Shown here one piece after another: positions 37,401 to 46,860 of a stretch of DNA of 64,000 nt (positions are counted from its first letter, which is position 1; every line of letters starts with the position of its first letter). The notes under the pieces were generated by a model, which was not told the origin of the DNA, did no database searches, and worked only from the letters and a program-made list of their open reading frames with translations. The DNA lies in contig NC_020802.1 of assembly GCF_000153405.2 (NCBI RefSeq), positions 1,011,883 to 1,075,882 on the forward strand, given 5' to 3'. This stretch comes from Psychromonas sp. CNPT3 (GTDB taxonomy: Bacteria; Pseudomonadota; Gammaproteobacteria; Enterobacterales; Psychromonadaceae). Both the position numbers and the translations under genes were made by a program.

Positions 37401-40400
37401 AATACAGAAGGTAATACTGCGACGGTCAACGTAACGGTTAACCCTGTTAATGATGATAGCGTAGTGGTTAATGATATTGCGAGTGTTAACGAAGATGGCA
37501 GTGTGTCGATTGATGTACTGGCCAATGATACCGATATAGATGGCAATAATGCGACGATTGATGTATTTACCCAAGGTGTGAATGGCACGGTTGCATTAAA
37601 CAGCGACGGCACCTTAGAATATACGCCGAATGCTGATTTTAATGGCACCGATAGTTTTACCTACACCAATTCAGAAGGCAATACTGCGACGGTCAATGTA
37701 ACGGTTAACCCTGTTAATGATGATAGCGTAGTGGTTAATGATATCGCGAGTGTGGACGAAGATGGCAGTGTGTCTATTAATGTACTGGCCAATGATACCG
37801 ATATTGATGGTAATGATGCGACCCTTGATACCTTTACGCAAGGCGCGCATGGGTCGGTAGCACTAAACGCGGATGGCACCTTAGAATATACGCCAAATGC
37901 TGATTTTAATGGCACCGATAGTTTTACCTACACCAATTCAGAAGGCAATACTGCGACGGTTAACGTAACAGTAAACCCAGTTAATGATGACACTGTGATC
38001 GTAGATGATAGTGCAAGCGTAGATGAAGATGGCACGGTTGCGATTGATGTACTGGCAAATGATACCGATATAGATGGTAATGATGCGACGCTTGATACCT
38101 TTACTCAAGGTGCGAATGGTATTGTTACATTAAATACTGACGGTACGTTGCAATATACGCCTAATGAAAATTATCATGGTCCTGATAGCTTCACCTACAC
38201 CAATTCAGAAGGCAAGACAGCAACCGTTAATATTACGGTTAATGATATTAATGATGGACCTCAAATTGAATCTACAGACGGTGAAATAGGTCACAAACAA
38301 GGTACTATCACGGTCACTTTTACGGCGACGGATATTGATGGCACGATAGAAAGCACCGTTGCCAGCGTTGATCCAAGTGAAGGGACCGTTGTAGTTAATA
38401 ATGACGGAACTTATACCTTTACACCTGCAGAAGATTTTAATGGTGATGCGACTATTACCTTAACGACAACTGATGATGATGGTGCAACGGCAACGACTAC
38501 CTCAACAGTAACCGTTATTCCTGTGAACTCTCCTCCCGTTTTATCTGTCGATGACGGCACAATGGATGAAGATGACGGTAGTATTAGTGTCTCTTTTAAT
38601 GTTTATGACGTAGATGGCACGATCACATCGACAGTTGTGAGCGTTGATCCTGCACAAGGAACGGTTGTTCTGAGTAGTGATGGCACTTCGTATGTATTTA
38701 CGCCTGCGGAAAACTTTAATGGTGATGCGACCATCACTATCAGCAGTACAGACGACGATGGTGATATGACAACGAAGACGTCAACAGTAACAGTAAATCC
38801 TGTTAATGATGATAGCGTAGTAGTTAATGATATTGCGAGTGTGGACGAAGATGGCAGTATTTCTATTAATGTACTGGCCAATGACACCGATATAGATGGT
38901 AATGATGCGACGGTTGATACCTTTACGCAAGGTGCGAATGGGTCGGTAGCATTAAACGCTGATGGCACATTAGAATATACGCCTAATGCTGATTTTAATG
39001 GCACCGATAGTTTTACTTACACCAATTCAGAAGGCAATACCGCGACGGTCAACGTAACAGTAAACCCTGTTAATGATGAGACTGCTATCGAAAATGATAG
39101 TGCGATTGTGGATGAAGATGGCACCGTTAGTATTAATGTACTGGCCAATGACATCGATATTGATGGTAATGATGCGACGATCGCCAGCTATACACAAGGT
39201 GCTAATGGCAGCGTCGCGATCAATGCAGACGGTACGCTAGAATATACCCCTTATGTGAATTTCCATGGTGAAGACAGTTTCACTTACACTAATTCAGAAG
39301 GTAAAACAGCGACAGTTAATGTGACGGTTAATGATATTAACGATGTTCCTGAAATCATGATAAATAACGGCACGGTTGCGGAGGACACGCCTGAAGGGGT
39401 TGAAGTTCCATATAACATCCGAGATATTGACGGTACTATCACGTCAATAACAGCAAGTGTTGACCCATCAGAAGGGTCCGTTGTTATCAATGAAACGGAG
39501 GGAACCTATACATTTATTCCTGCAGAAAACTTTAATGGCGAAGCAACTATTACGGTAAGCATTACCGATGATGATGGTGCAATCACAAGTATTGAATCAA
39601 CGGTAACCGTCACACCTGTCAATGACGCTACCGTCATTGCAGATGATAATGCTAGCGTGGATGAAGATGGCAGTGTGTCTATTGATGTATTTGCTAATGA
39701 CGTGGATATTGATGGTAATAATGCAACGCTTGCCAGTTATACACAACCTGAACACGGTATCGTTTCGGTGAATTCTAATGGCACGTTCGAATATACCCCT
39801 AATCTCAATTACCATGGTGAAGACAGTTTCACCTACACCAATTCAGAAGGCAATACCGCGACGGTCAACGTAACGGTTGATCCTGTTAATGATGAGACGG
39901 TTATCGCAGATGATACTGCGATTGTGGATGAAGATGGCACCGTTAGTATTAATGTACTGGCCAATGACACCGATATTGATGGTAATGATGCAACGATAGT
40001 TCGCTACACACAAGGTGCTAATGGCAGCGTCGCGGTCAATGCAGACGGTACGCTAGAATATACCCCTTATGTGAATTTCCATGGTGAAGACAGTTTCACT
40101 TACACTAATTCAGAAGGCAAAACAGCGACTGTGACTGTGACTGTTAATGATATTAACGATGTCCCAGAAATATTGATAAATAATGGCACAGTTGCGGAGG
40201 ACACGCCTGAAGGGGTTGAAGTTGCATATAACATCCGAGATATTGACGGTACTATCACGTCAATAACGGCAAGTGTTGACCCTTCAGAAGGGTCCGTTGT
40301 TATTAATGAAACGGAGGGAACCTATACCTTTATTCCTGCAGAAAACTTTAATGGTGAAGCAACTATTACGGTAAGTATTACCGATGATGATGGTGCAACA

Positions 40401-43400
40401 ACAGAGATAGAATCAACAGTGACAGTTACCCCTGTTAATGATGCACCTGACGCAATAGATGATACACAAACTACTTATGATACAAGCATAAGCTTAGATC
40501 AAGCGCCCGAATATGGGGTTGTTGAAGTTGAAATCGAGGGAAATTGGGTTGCGATGCAACTGGGCGAAAAATACCCAGAAGATACGAATGTCCGTTTTGT
40601 TCCTGATACAGAGGCCATTGAGAGTATAACCAAAGATATTGGTGTAGGCTCTTTCGATCATGTTTTAGATAGTGATTTTAGTCAATGGGGAACACCGGTA
40701 CCGGGCGATGCAAGTAAAATAATTTTTGATGCCGGTAATGGTGTATTTATCACAACGTCTATATCTGAAGGTTCACTCGTTGCTTATAATAGTGAAGGTA
40801 CTCATGTTGGTTTAGGAATTGGTAATGCATCTGCAAATGGGATCAATGGTAATGAAACATTACTGATTGAAATACAGGGCGAGTATGTCAATGAAGTAAG
40901 CTTAACATTAGGAGGCTTAGGCACTTGGTTTGATGAATCAAGTGATAATGCGACAGAAGTTGTTATTACTGCTTATTTTGCAGATGGTAGCTCAGAGCAA
41001 CAATCAGGATACAGGCAGAGTGGTGAACATAGCGATGTCTATGTATTTAATTCAGATAAACCTATCGTCTCTTTTGAGTTATCAACGCAAGGCGGAAACG
41101 GCTCATATGTAGTGCAAAATATGACATTATCTTCTACTTTAACGGATGAAATACATATCTCGACGGGTAATGCGGATGGTAGTACGAGTCAAAGTGTTAT
41201 TGAATTAGATTTAAATAATAATGAATCATCGGTGAATGTCTCTTTAAATGATCAGATAAAAGATGCAATTACTGATCCCAATAAAGGTGACATTGTCGTC
41301 AATGAAGATGAGAATATTACTATCGATGTCCTCGAAAATGATACCGATGTGGATGGTGATAAACTTACTATCACGCATATTCAAGGACAAGAAGTGTCCG
41401 AAGATGGCCAATCGGTAGAGATTATTAAAGAGGGTCAAATAGTAGGTACTGCAAAATTAGTTGATGGAAAAATTCAATTTTTCCCTGCACAATATTTAAG
41501 TTTAGGTGAAGAGGAAACGGTTGCTATTGAGTACACTATTTCTGACGGACAATTATCAGATTCTGCTAAGGTTATCATCCAGGTAACCGGAGAAAATGAT
41601 GCAACGCTACTAAACGTACAAGAAGCACATGGTAATGAAGATAACGAAATACCTTTAAATATTAATGTTGAGACAATCGATAGTAGCAGTCGTGTAACAA
41701 GTATTAATATTGGGGATATCCCCGTGGGTGCGGTGTTATTAAGCGCGGGCGTTATCATTAATATTACAGATGGCAATGCGACGCTAAGTCCCGAGCAATT
41801 AACCGATCTTAAAATCATACCGCCAAAAAATAGCGATCAAGATTTTGATTTGAGTATTACGTCAACGAGCATTAATGCTCAAAATGAAGAAACGACTCAA
41901 CAAGTGCAACTACATGTTGAAGTACAGGCCGTTGTAGATGCTCCAAACCTAGAAACAAGCATCAGTGATGCACATATCTCGTTACTTAACGGCAGTGATT
42001 TAAACTCAGAAACGTTTGATTATCAAACCTATACAGAGGCCCTTGCAAGCGCTGATAATGTATTTATAGCAGCCCAAGAAAATGATGCTATTTATGGAAG
42101 CTCTGAATTTGACACTGTTATTTTTAGTGGTAATGCCAGTGATTACACTATTAATGCAAATGATTTTGCTACAAACAATGGCCATCTTAATATTGTTGAT
42201 CATTTAGGTAATGACTCATCCGGTTCGGGTGATAATTTATACAATATTGATCGATTAGTATTTGCTGATGGTGTTTATCTGGTGCAAGCCGATGGATCGT
42301 TTATTGCGGAAGGCATTTCGGTTGTAGAGTATGACGTTGATATTAATGCGTCTTTAAATGATCTTGACGGCAGCGAATCGATGATCATCGAGATCCATGA
42401 CGTACCAGACGCAGCCATCGTTATTGGAGCGACAAAATCAGAAGAGGGTGTTTGGGTAATTAAAATAGACGAAGGTCAGTCTGATTTTGATGGCGTTGTA
42501 AGCATCCGTTTACCTGAAGATCAAAATAATATGTTCACGCTTGATATAAAAGTCACCGCGACCGAGCAAAATGACAATGAAAATGGACAAAATACAACTA
42601 GCACCACACAGAGTGTTACGGGTACACCAATTATAGTCGAGGAAACGGTTAATTTAGTTATTTCTGAGCCTGAAATAGCGGAAACAAATTTAATTTTAGT
42701 ACTAGATATTTCAGGAAGTATGAATGGGTCTATAGAGGGAAGTGACCAAAACAGATTAGATTTTGCAAAAACTGCATTAAGTAATTTATTAGAAATACAA
42801 AATACGTTGGGCGTTGTTAATGTAAATTTAGTGGCCTTTGAAAATAATATCTTTAGCTCACATTGGGTCACTTTAGATGGTGGACCAGAAGGCTTAGCGT
42901 CAATATTGCAGTATATTGAGAACTTAAATGCGGATGCCTATGGTGGCACAAACTACCAAGATGCATTAAAAACGGTAATGTCTGAATTTGAACAAGGTGT
43001 CGCTAGTGGCGATATTGATGTTAGTAAAGATACGAATATTGTCTTTTTAAGTGATGGTAAGCCTGGACAGTCAATTATCAATAATCCAGTTGAACAAGAA
43101 TGGAATGATTTTACGTCGAATTACAACATAGACAGTATTAATACGGTTGGGATACAAATATCGGCGGGTGATCAAGTTTTAGTGATAGATGAGTTATCAG
43201 TGATATCACCAGAAAATGCACCCGTGTTACTTGATGATCCTGCAAAACTATCTGACTTATTAGAAGTACTACTGACGCCTTCTGTCGATGGCGATTTTAT
43301 CTCTTCAATTAATGATTCATTAAATGTGGAAATCAGTTCCGTTATTATTGGTGATAAAACCTATAGTTTTGATGGAACGCGAATTTATGAAGGTGGTAAT

Positions 43401-44453
43401 GTATTTAGTGAGGGTCACAGTGCTACATTGAGCACCGCTAATGGCACTTTAGTTATTAACTTTGATAATGGTAATTATAGTTTTACAGCGAATAATGTAA
43501 GCACCGATCAGCATGAAAAAATATTGATTAATTTTGTAGATACGAATCAAAATAGCGCACAAACGACGTTAAATATTGAAGTGAAAAGTTCAATATATAA
43601 TGTTTCTCATACTTTTGAGAGTGAGTTGGATGGTAATTTTTCTGTTGAGATCGCTGATGGTGATTACAAAAATAGTAACATTACGGCAACTGATGATAGC
43701 GATCATAAAATAGAAGCATTCGAAGGCGATGATACATTACACGGTAAAGGCGGTAATGATCAATTAGATGGTGGTGCAGGTAATGACATTATATATGGCG
43801 GAGCTGGCGACGACCTATTAATTGGCGACTCTGAGCGATATGGTTTTGTTGCCGGCGATGACTTCCTTTCCGGGGGAGAGGGCAATGATCAATTAATTGC
43901 TGGTGATGGTAATGATACATTAGAGGGCGGTGTCGGTAATGATTTATTACAAGGTGGCCGTGGTGATGATGTTTTAGCGGGCGATGCGGGTGCGGATATT
44001 TTAATCGGTGGTAATGGTGCTGACGTACTTACTGGCGGTCAAGGAAATGACCTACTGATTGGTGGTACTGGAATCGATACCTTTGTTTGGAATGATGGAG
44101 ACAGTGGAACCGATCTTATCCAAGACTTTAATGTAGCAGAAGGGGATAAACTCGACCTTAGTGAATTGCTCCATGTTGAAGCCGGTCATAATATCGACGA
44201 TTATTTAAACTTTACTTTTGATGGTCATAATACCAGTATTGAGATTTTCAGTAATGGCAATGCAGAGCACGATGGCGCAAGTGCAGATCAAATGATCATT
44301 CTTGAGAACGTCGATCTTGTGCAGGGGCAAAGTGATGTCATCATTGTGAATAACTTACTCAACGCAGAGGCGGGCAGTGCTTTAATACTATCCGATAATA
44401 TTGCATTAGATCCGACGGGAATGATCCTTGATATCACCGAGGAACAGATATAA
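34401..44453 (+). CDS. Giant RTX adhesin with LapG-type cleavage site (LapA/BpfA-like)
   Basis: A 3350-residue secreted surface adhesin. Parts in order: a short acidic helical N terminus (1-63); TAAG at 64-67, the type of site cut by LapG proteases, followed by the usual Gly-rich linker; about 21 tandem cadherin/Ig-like repeats (about 115-2013) with acidic, probably Ca2+-binding loops such as NDTDIDGND; a lectin-like beta domain (about 2015-2255); further beta domains; a von Willebrand A domain (about 2760-2955; MIDAS DISGS, then GGTNY and SDG); RTX nonapeptides (about 3110-3225, GGxGxDxLx); and a type I secretion signal of the VCA0849 type at the C terminus. The beta-rich retention module that usually precedes the cleavage site is not recognisable. 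An in-frame TAA lies 18 nt upstream of the ATG, so no longer start exists. Export would use the operon at 44704. Confidence 0.93.
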   Translation: MAKNTTNTNDNKENLASEEKLSINEATLNEQDPMLDVNAQLIDEIEAIQDLIEKDDALIDDVETAAGDEGAGGHSEPITFLRDANETLASSEFQTEGFLTQTNTPIFDENREGFQALVGPQLSVENGSMDEDAGSLTLSYSATDLDGFIVSTVASVPAEQGTVVVNTDGTYTFTPSKDFNGDAIITITTTDNDGATATTTSTVTVNPVNDDSVVVNDIASVDEDGSVAIDVLANDTDIDGNDATVDTFTQGANGTVALNSDGTLEYTPNPDFNGTDSFTYTNTEGNTATVNVTVNPVNDETVIVDDSASVDEDGSVAIDVLANDTDIDGNNATVDTFTQGANGSVTLNSDGTLEYKPNADFNGTDSFTYTNTEGNTATVNVTVNPVNDETVIVDDSVSVDEDGTVAIDVLANDTDIDGNNATVDTFTQGANGSVTLNSDGTLEYKPNADFNGTDSFTYTNTEGNTATVNVTVNPVNDDTVIVDDSASVDEDGTVAIDVLANDTDIDGNNATVDTFTQGANGSVTLNADGTLQYTPAANYHGPDSFTYTNTEGNTATVNITVNDINDAPEIESKDGEIVHKQGPVTVTFTATDIDGTIVSTVATVDPSEGTVVVNSNGTYTFTPAEDFNGDATITLTTTDDDGATATTTSTVTVIPVNSPPVLSANDGTMDEDDGSISISFTAYDVDGTIISTVVSVDPAQGTVVLGNDGTSYIFTPAENFNGDATITISSTDDDGDTSTTTSTVTVNPVNDDSVVVNDIASVNEDGSVSIDVLANDTDIDGNNATIDVFTQGVNGTVALNSDGTLEYTPNADFNGTDSFTYTNSEGNTATVNVTVNPVNDDSVVVNDIASVDEDGSVSINVLANDTDIDGNDATLDTFTQGAHGSVALNADGTLEYTPNADFNGTDSFTYTNSEGNTATVNVTVNPVNDDSVIVNDIASVDEDGSVSIDVLANDTDIDGNDATLDTYTQGANGSVKLNSDGTLQYTPNPDFNGTDSFTYTNTEGNTATVNVTVNPVNDDSVVVNDIASVNEDGSVSIDVLANDTDIDGNNATIDVFTQGVNGTVALNSDGTLEYTPNADFNGTDSFTYTNSEGNTATVNVTVNPVNDDSVVVNDIASVDEDGSVSINVLANDTDIDGNDATLDTFTQGAHGSVALNADGTLEYTPNADFNGTDSFTYTNSEGNTATVNVTVNPVNDDTVIVDDSASVDEDGTVAIDVLANDTDIDGNDATLDTFTQGANGIVTLNTDGTLQYTPNENYHGPDSFTYTNSEGKTATVNITVNDINDGPQIESTDGEIGHKQGTITVTFTATDIDGTIESTVASVDPSEGTVVVNNDGTYTFTPAEDFNGDATITLTTTDDDGATATTTSTVTVIPVNSPPVLSVDDGTMDEDDGSISVSFNVYDVDGTITSTVVSVDPAQGTVVLSSDGTSYVFTPAENFNGDATITISSTDDDGDMTTKTSTVTVNPVNDDSVVVNDIASVDEDGSISINVLANDTDIDGNDATVDTFTQGANGSVALNADGTLEYTPNADFNGTDSFTYTNSEGNTATVNVTVNPVNDETAIENDSAIVDEDGTVSINVLANDIDIDGNDATIASYTQGANGSVAINADGTLEYTPYVNFHGEDSFTYTNSEGKTATVNVTVNDINDVPEIMINNGTVAEDTPEGVEVPYNIRDIDGTITSITASVDPSEGSVVINETEGTYTFIPAENFNGEATITVSITDDDGAITSIESTVTVTPVNDATVIADDNASVDEDGSVSIDVFANDVDIDGNNATLASYTQPEHGIVSVNSNGTFEYTPNLNYHGEDSFTYTNSEGNTATVNVTVDPVNDETVIADDTAIVDEDGTVSINVLANDTDIDGNDATIVRYTQGANGSVAVNADGTLEYTPYVNFHGEDSFTYTNSEGKTATVTVTVNDINDVPEILINNGTVAEDTPEGVEVAYNIRDIDGTITSITASVDPSEGSVVINETEGTYTFIPAENFNGEATITVSITDDDGATTEIESTVTVTPVNDAPDAIDDTQTTYDTSISLDQAPEYGVVEVEIEGNWVAMQLGEKYPEDTNVRFVPDTEAIESITKDIGVGSFDHVLDSDFSQWGTPVPGDASKIIFDAGNGVFITTSISEGSLVAYNSEGTHVGLGIGNASANGINGNETLLIEIQGEYVNEVSLTLGGLGTWFDESSDNATEVVITAYFADGSSEQQSGYRQSGEHSDVYVFNSDKPIVSFELSTQGGNGSYVVQNMTLSSTLTDEIHISTGNADGSTSQSVIELDLNNNESSVNVSLNDQIKDAITDPNKGDIVVNEDENITIDVLENDTDVDGDKLTITHIQGQEVSEDGQSVEIIKEGQIVGTAKLVDGKIQFFPAQYLSLGEEETVAIEYTISDGQLSDSAKVIIQVTGENDATLLNVQEAHGNEDNEIPLNINVETIDSSSRVTSINIGDIPVGAVLLSAGVIINITDGNATLSPEQLTDLKIIPPKNSDQDFDLSITSTSINAQNEETTQQVQLHVEVQAVVDAPNLETSISDAHISLLNGSDLNSETFDYQTYTEALASADNVFIAAQENDAIYGSSEFDTVIFSGNASDYTINANDFATNNGHLNIVDHLGNDSSGSGDNLYNIDRLVFADGVYLVQADGSFIAEGISVVEYDVDINASLNDLDGSESMIIEIHDVPDAAIVIGATKSEEGVWVIKIDEGQSDFDGVVSIRLPEDQNNMFTLDIKVTATEQNDNENGQNTTSTTQSVTGTPIIVEETVNLVISEPEIAETNLILVLDISGSMNGSIEGSDQNRLDFAKTALSNLLEIQNTLGVVNVNLVAFENNIFSSHWVTLDGGPEGLASILQYIENLNADAYGGTNYQDALKTVMSEFEQGVASGDIDVSKDTNIVFLSDGKPGQSIINNPVEQEWNDFTSNYNIDSINTVGIQISAGDQVLVIDELSVISPENAPVLLDDPAKLSDLLEVLLTPSVDGDFISSINDSLNVEISSVIIGDKTYSFDGTRIYEGGNVFSEGHSATLSTANGTLVINFDNGNYSFTANNVSTDQHEKILINFVDTNQNSAQTTLNIEVKSSIYNVSHTFESELDGNFSVEIADGDYKNSNITATDDSDHKIEAFEGDDTLHGKGGNDQLDGGAGNDIIYGGAGDDLLIGDSERYGFVAGDDFLSGGEGNDQLIAGDGNDTLEGGVGNDLLQGGRGDDVLAGDAGADILIGGNGADVLTGGQGNDLLIGGTGIDTFVWNDGDSGTDLIQDFNVAEGDKLDLSELLHVEAGHNIDDYLNFTFDGHNTSIEIFSNGNAEHDGASADQMIILENVDLVQGQSDVIIVNNLLNAEAGSALILSDNIALDPTGMILDITEEQI
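36636..37159 (+). repeat. Perfect 524-bp direct repeat inside adhesin gene, copy 1
   Basis: By direct comparison this segment recurs without a visible mismatch at 37437-37960, an offset of 801 bp, which is three 267-bp (89-residue) repeat units. The flanking bases differ (36635 A against 37436 G; 37160 C against 37961 T). Confidence 0.85.
37437..37960 (+). repeat. Perfect 524-bp direct repeat inside adhesin gene, copy 2
   Basis: Second copy of the 36636-37159 segment. Near-identity at the DNA level, including third codon positions, stands out against the neighbouring units, which share protein but differ in codons, so the duplication or gene conversion is recent. Confidence 0.85.
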
Positions 44454-44491
44454 GAGGTACTCTAAAAAACGCATATTATAAAAATATAATG

Positions 44492-44523
44492 AAAAAGTCT
44501 CTTTAATCACAGAGACTTTTTCT
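44492..44523 (+). terminator. Intrinsic terminator after adhesin gene
   Basis: AAAAAGTCTCT (44492-44502) pairs with AGAGACTTTTT (44511-44521), with an 8-nt loop. It separates the adhesin transcript from the secretion operon, so the two can be expressed at different levels. The remaining gap to 44703 is AT-rich with no other feature I can support. Confidence 0.9.
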
Positions 44524-44703
44524 ATGTCTATGATAAAATATATTTTTTTTGTATATGTAACAGGTTGTATATCTAAATTTCATAAAAAAATAATAAATTA
44601 AAGAGTCAAAAGACAAGATATCTCTATTTTATCTTTATAATAGTTAACTACTATCAGTAGCTCACATAATATTTTGTAACAGTCGACTTCTTCGGGAAAG
44701 TAA

Positions 44704-46860
44704 ATGAATAAACAATGGGCCATCCAATCGTCAGAAAACCTCAATCAAGATCCCTTGCTTGATTGTTTAGTCTTATTAAGTGAACATTTTGGTGCCCCTT
44801 GCTCTGCAGAGGCGTTATCTGCTGGATTACCACTAACGGGCAGTGTTCTCTCTCCTGAGTTATTACCACAAGCCGCCATGCGCGCTGGACTGAGTGCAAA
44901 ACTGACGCGTAAAAGTTTAAATAATATCCCTGCTATGTTATTGCCTTGTATTATTTTATTAAAAGATCAAAAAGCGTGTGTATTACAAGAATTAGATATA
45001 AAAAATAACAAAGCGATCCTTTCATTACCAGAAACAGGGGGTGAAGAACGTGTCAGTATAGAAGACTTAGAATCAACATATGTAGGTTATTTATTCCTCA
45101 TAAAGCAAAAATATCATGGCGATCGAACGTTTGATGTGCATATTAATGCGACAGAAAAACATTGGTTGTGGGATCATATCAAAGCCTCTTCTTCTATTTA
45201 TCGAGATGTGATCATCGCGTCTATTTTAATTAATATTTTTGCGTTAGTATCGCCTCTTTTTGTGATGAATATTTACGATAAAGTGGTCCCTAACATGGCA
45301 TTTGAAAGCCTGTGGGTGCTTGCTATCGGAGGTACTATTGCTTATATATTCGATCTTATATTAAAGCAATTACGTAGCTATTTAATTGATATGGCAGGTA
45401 AAAAAATAGATATTCAAGTCTCTTCTAAATTGTTTGCAAAAGTGATTGGTATTCCTTTGGATAAACAAGCCCCCAGTGTTGGTGGTATGGCAAGACAACT
45501 GGGCGAATTTGATAGTGTGCGTGAGTTTTTATCCTCTGCGACATTAACCGCATTAGTGGATCTACCTTTTTCGTTGTTTTTTATCTTTATTATTTATTTA
45601 GTCGCGGGAGATTTAGCGGTTTTCCCTGTTCTTGCTACCTTTATGATTTTAGGTTATGCCCTATACGTACAACCTAAACTGCGTATCGCCATTGAAGAAT
45701 GTAATAAATTTTCAGGCCTACGCCATGGGCATTTAATTGAAAGCTTATCATCACTTGAATCGATTAAAGCTAACGGTGCAGAAGGTATTATTCAAAATTC
45801 ATGGCAACAGATGTTAGGCCATACTGCCAATTGGCAATTAAAGACAAAAACGATCACTAACTCGGTTGCCAATGTTTCTGGATTTCTTGTGCAATTTACG
45901 GTAATAGCGGTCATCGTTTTAGGGGTTTACCGCGTATCTGAAGGCTTGATCTCGATGGGTGGTATTATTGCTGCTGTTATGCTTTCTAGTCGCGCCGTAG
46001 GGCCGATGGCAAAAGTGGCATCATTAATGACGCGTTATAATCAAACGTTAAGCTCATTACGCCAACTCGACGGTATTATGGATCAAGAGGGCGAATTTGA
46101 AAATAAAGGGCATTTATCGAGTGTAAAAAAACTCTCCGGGCACATTGTTTTTGAACATGTTAGTTTTCAGTATCCGAATATTGAAAAATCTGCGATTTAT
46201 CCATTATCGATAAAAGTAGAGCCGGGTGAACGCATTGCTATATTAGGGCGTAATGGCTCAGGGAAAACCACCCTCGCCAAACTGTTGTTGGGTTTATACC
46301 ATCCAACGCAAGGCAGCATTCGCTATGATGGTTTGCATCAAGGGCAGTTACACCCAAGCGATTTACGCCGTAACTTTGGTTATTTACCACAAGACATCGT
46401 GTTATTTCATGGTTCAATCAAAGATAATATTTTGTTTGGGACGAAACAAGTTACAGAATATCAATTGATAAGAGCGGTACAACTTTCTGGTGTCAGTATG
46501 TTTACTGATTTAGAATCAGAAGGATTAGATCAACAAGTGGGAGAAGGTGGTAAATCACTTTCTCGCGGTCAACGTCAAGCGGTTGCTTTAGCGCGTGCGA
46601 TTTTAAACGATCCGCAAATATTGTTATTAGATGAGCCAACCGCAAGTTTAGATGCGCGTGCAGAAAAACAATTTATGTCATCGATGGCAAAAACAGCAAA
46701 ACATAGAACGCTCTTTTTAATTACCCATAAAATGCATTTATTGCAGTTAGTGGATCGTATTATTATTTTAGAAAGAGGTCATATTGTGGCAGATGGTCCT
46801 AAAGACGTTATTTTAGAAAAATTAAAAAATGGGGCAATTAAGATGGATGCCAAAAAATGA
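44704..46860 (+). CDS. lapB: Type I secretion ABC transporter (LapB-like)
   Basis: Inner-membrane ATPase/permease of the adhesin exporter, 718 residues. The N-terminal ~140 residues are a C39-peptidase-like domain lacking a recognisable catalytic Cys-Gly context (DPLLDCLVLLSEHFG), which in this class docks the substrate rather than cutting it. A six-helix membrane domain follows (about 170-450), then the nucleotide-binding domain with Walker A GRNGSGKTT, the signature LSRGQRQAVALARA (Arg for the usual Gly) and Walker B ILLLDEPTAS. Its stop overlaps the next start (ATGA). It is the first gene of the export/control operon. Confidence 0.92.
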   Translation: MNKQWAIQSSENLNQDPLLDCLVLLSEHFGAPCSAEALSAGLPLTGSVLSPELLPQAAMRAGLSAKLTRKSLNNIPAMLLPCIILLKDQKACVLQELDIKNNKAILSLPETGGEERVSIEDLESTYVGYLFLIKQKYHGDRTFDVHINATEKHWLWDHIKASSSIYRDVIIASILINIFALVSPLFVMNIYDKVVPNMAFESLWVLAIGGTIAYIFDLILKQLRSYLIDMAGKKIDIQVSSKLFAKVIGIPLDKQAPSVGGMARQLGEFDSVREFLSSATLTALVDLPFSLFFIFIIYLVAGDLAVFPVLATFMILGYALYVQPKLRIAIEECNKFSGLRHGHLIESLSSLESIKANGAEGIIQNSWQQMLGHTANWQLKTKTITNSVANVSGFLVQFTVIAVIVLGVYRVSEGLISMGGIIAAVMLSSRAVGPMAKVASLMTRYNQTLSSLRQLDGIMDQEGEFENKGHLSSVKKLSGHIVFEHVSFQYPNIEKSAIYPLSIKVEPGERIAILGRNGSGKTTLAKLLLGLYHPTQGSIRYDGLHQGQLHPSDLRRNFGYLPQDIVLFHGSIKDNILFGTKQVTEYQLIRAVQLSGVSMFTDLESEGLDQQVGEGGKSLSRGQRQAVALARAILNDPQILLLDEPTASLDARAEKQFMSSMAKTAKHRTLFLITHKMHLLQLVDRIIILERGHIVADGPKDVILEKLKNGAIKMDAKK

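Noticed and set aside
34910-39815. Long minus-strand ORFs opposite the adhesin gene
   Set aside because: They recur every 267 bp as mirror images of the adhesin repeats and have no ribosome sites; they are by-products of repeat composition.
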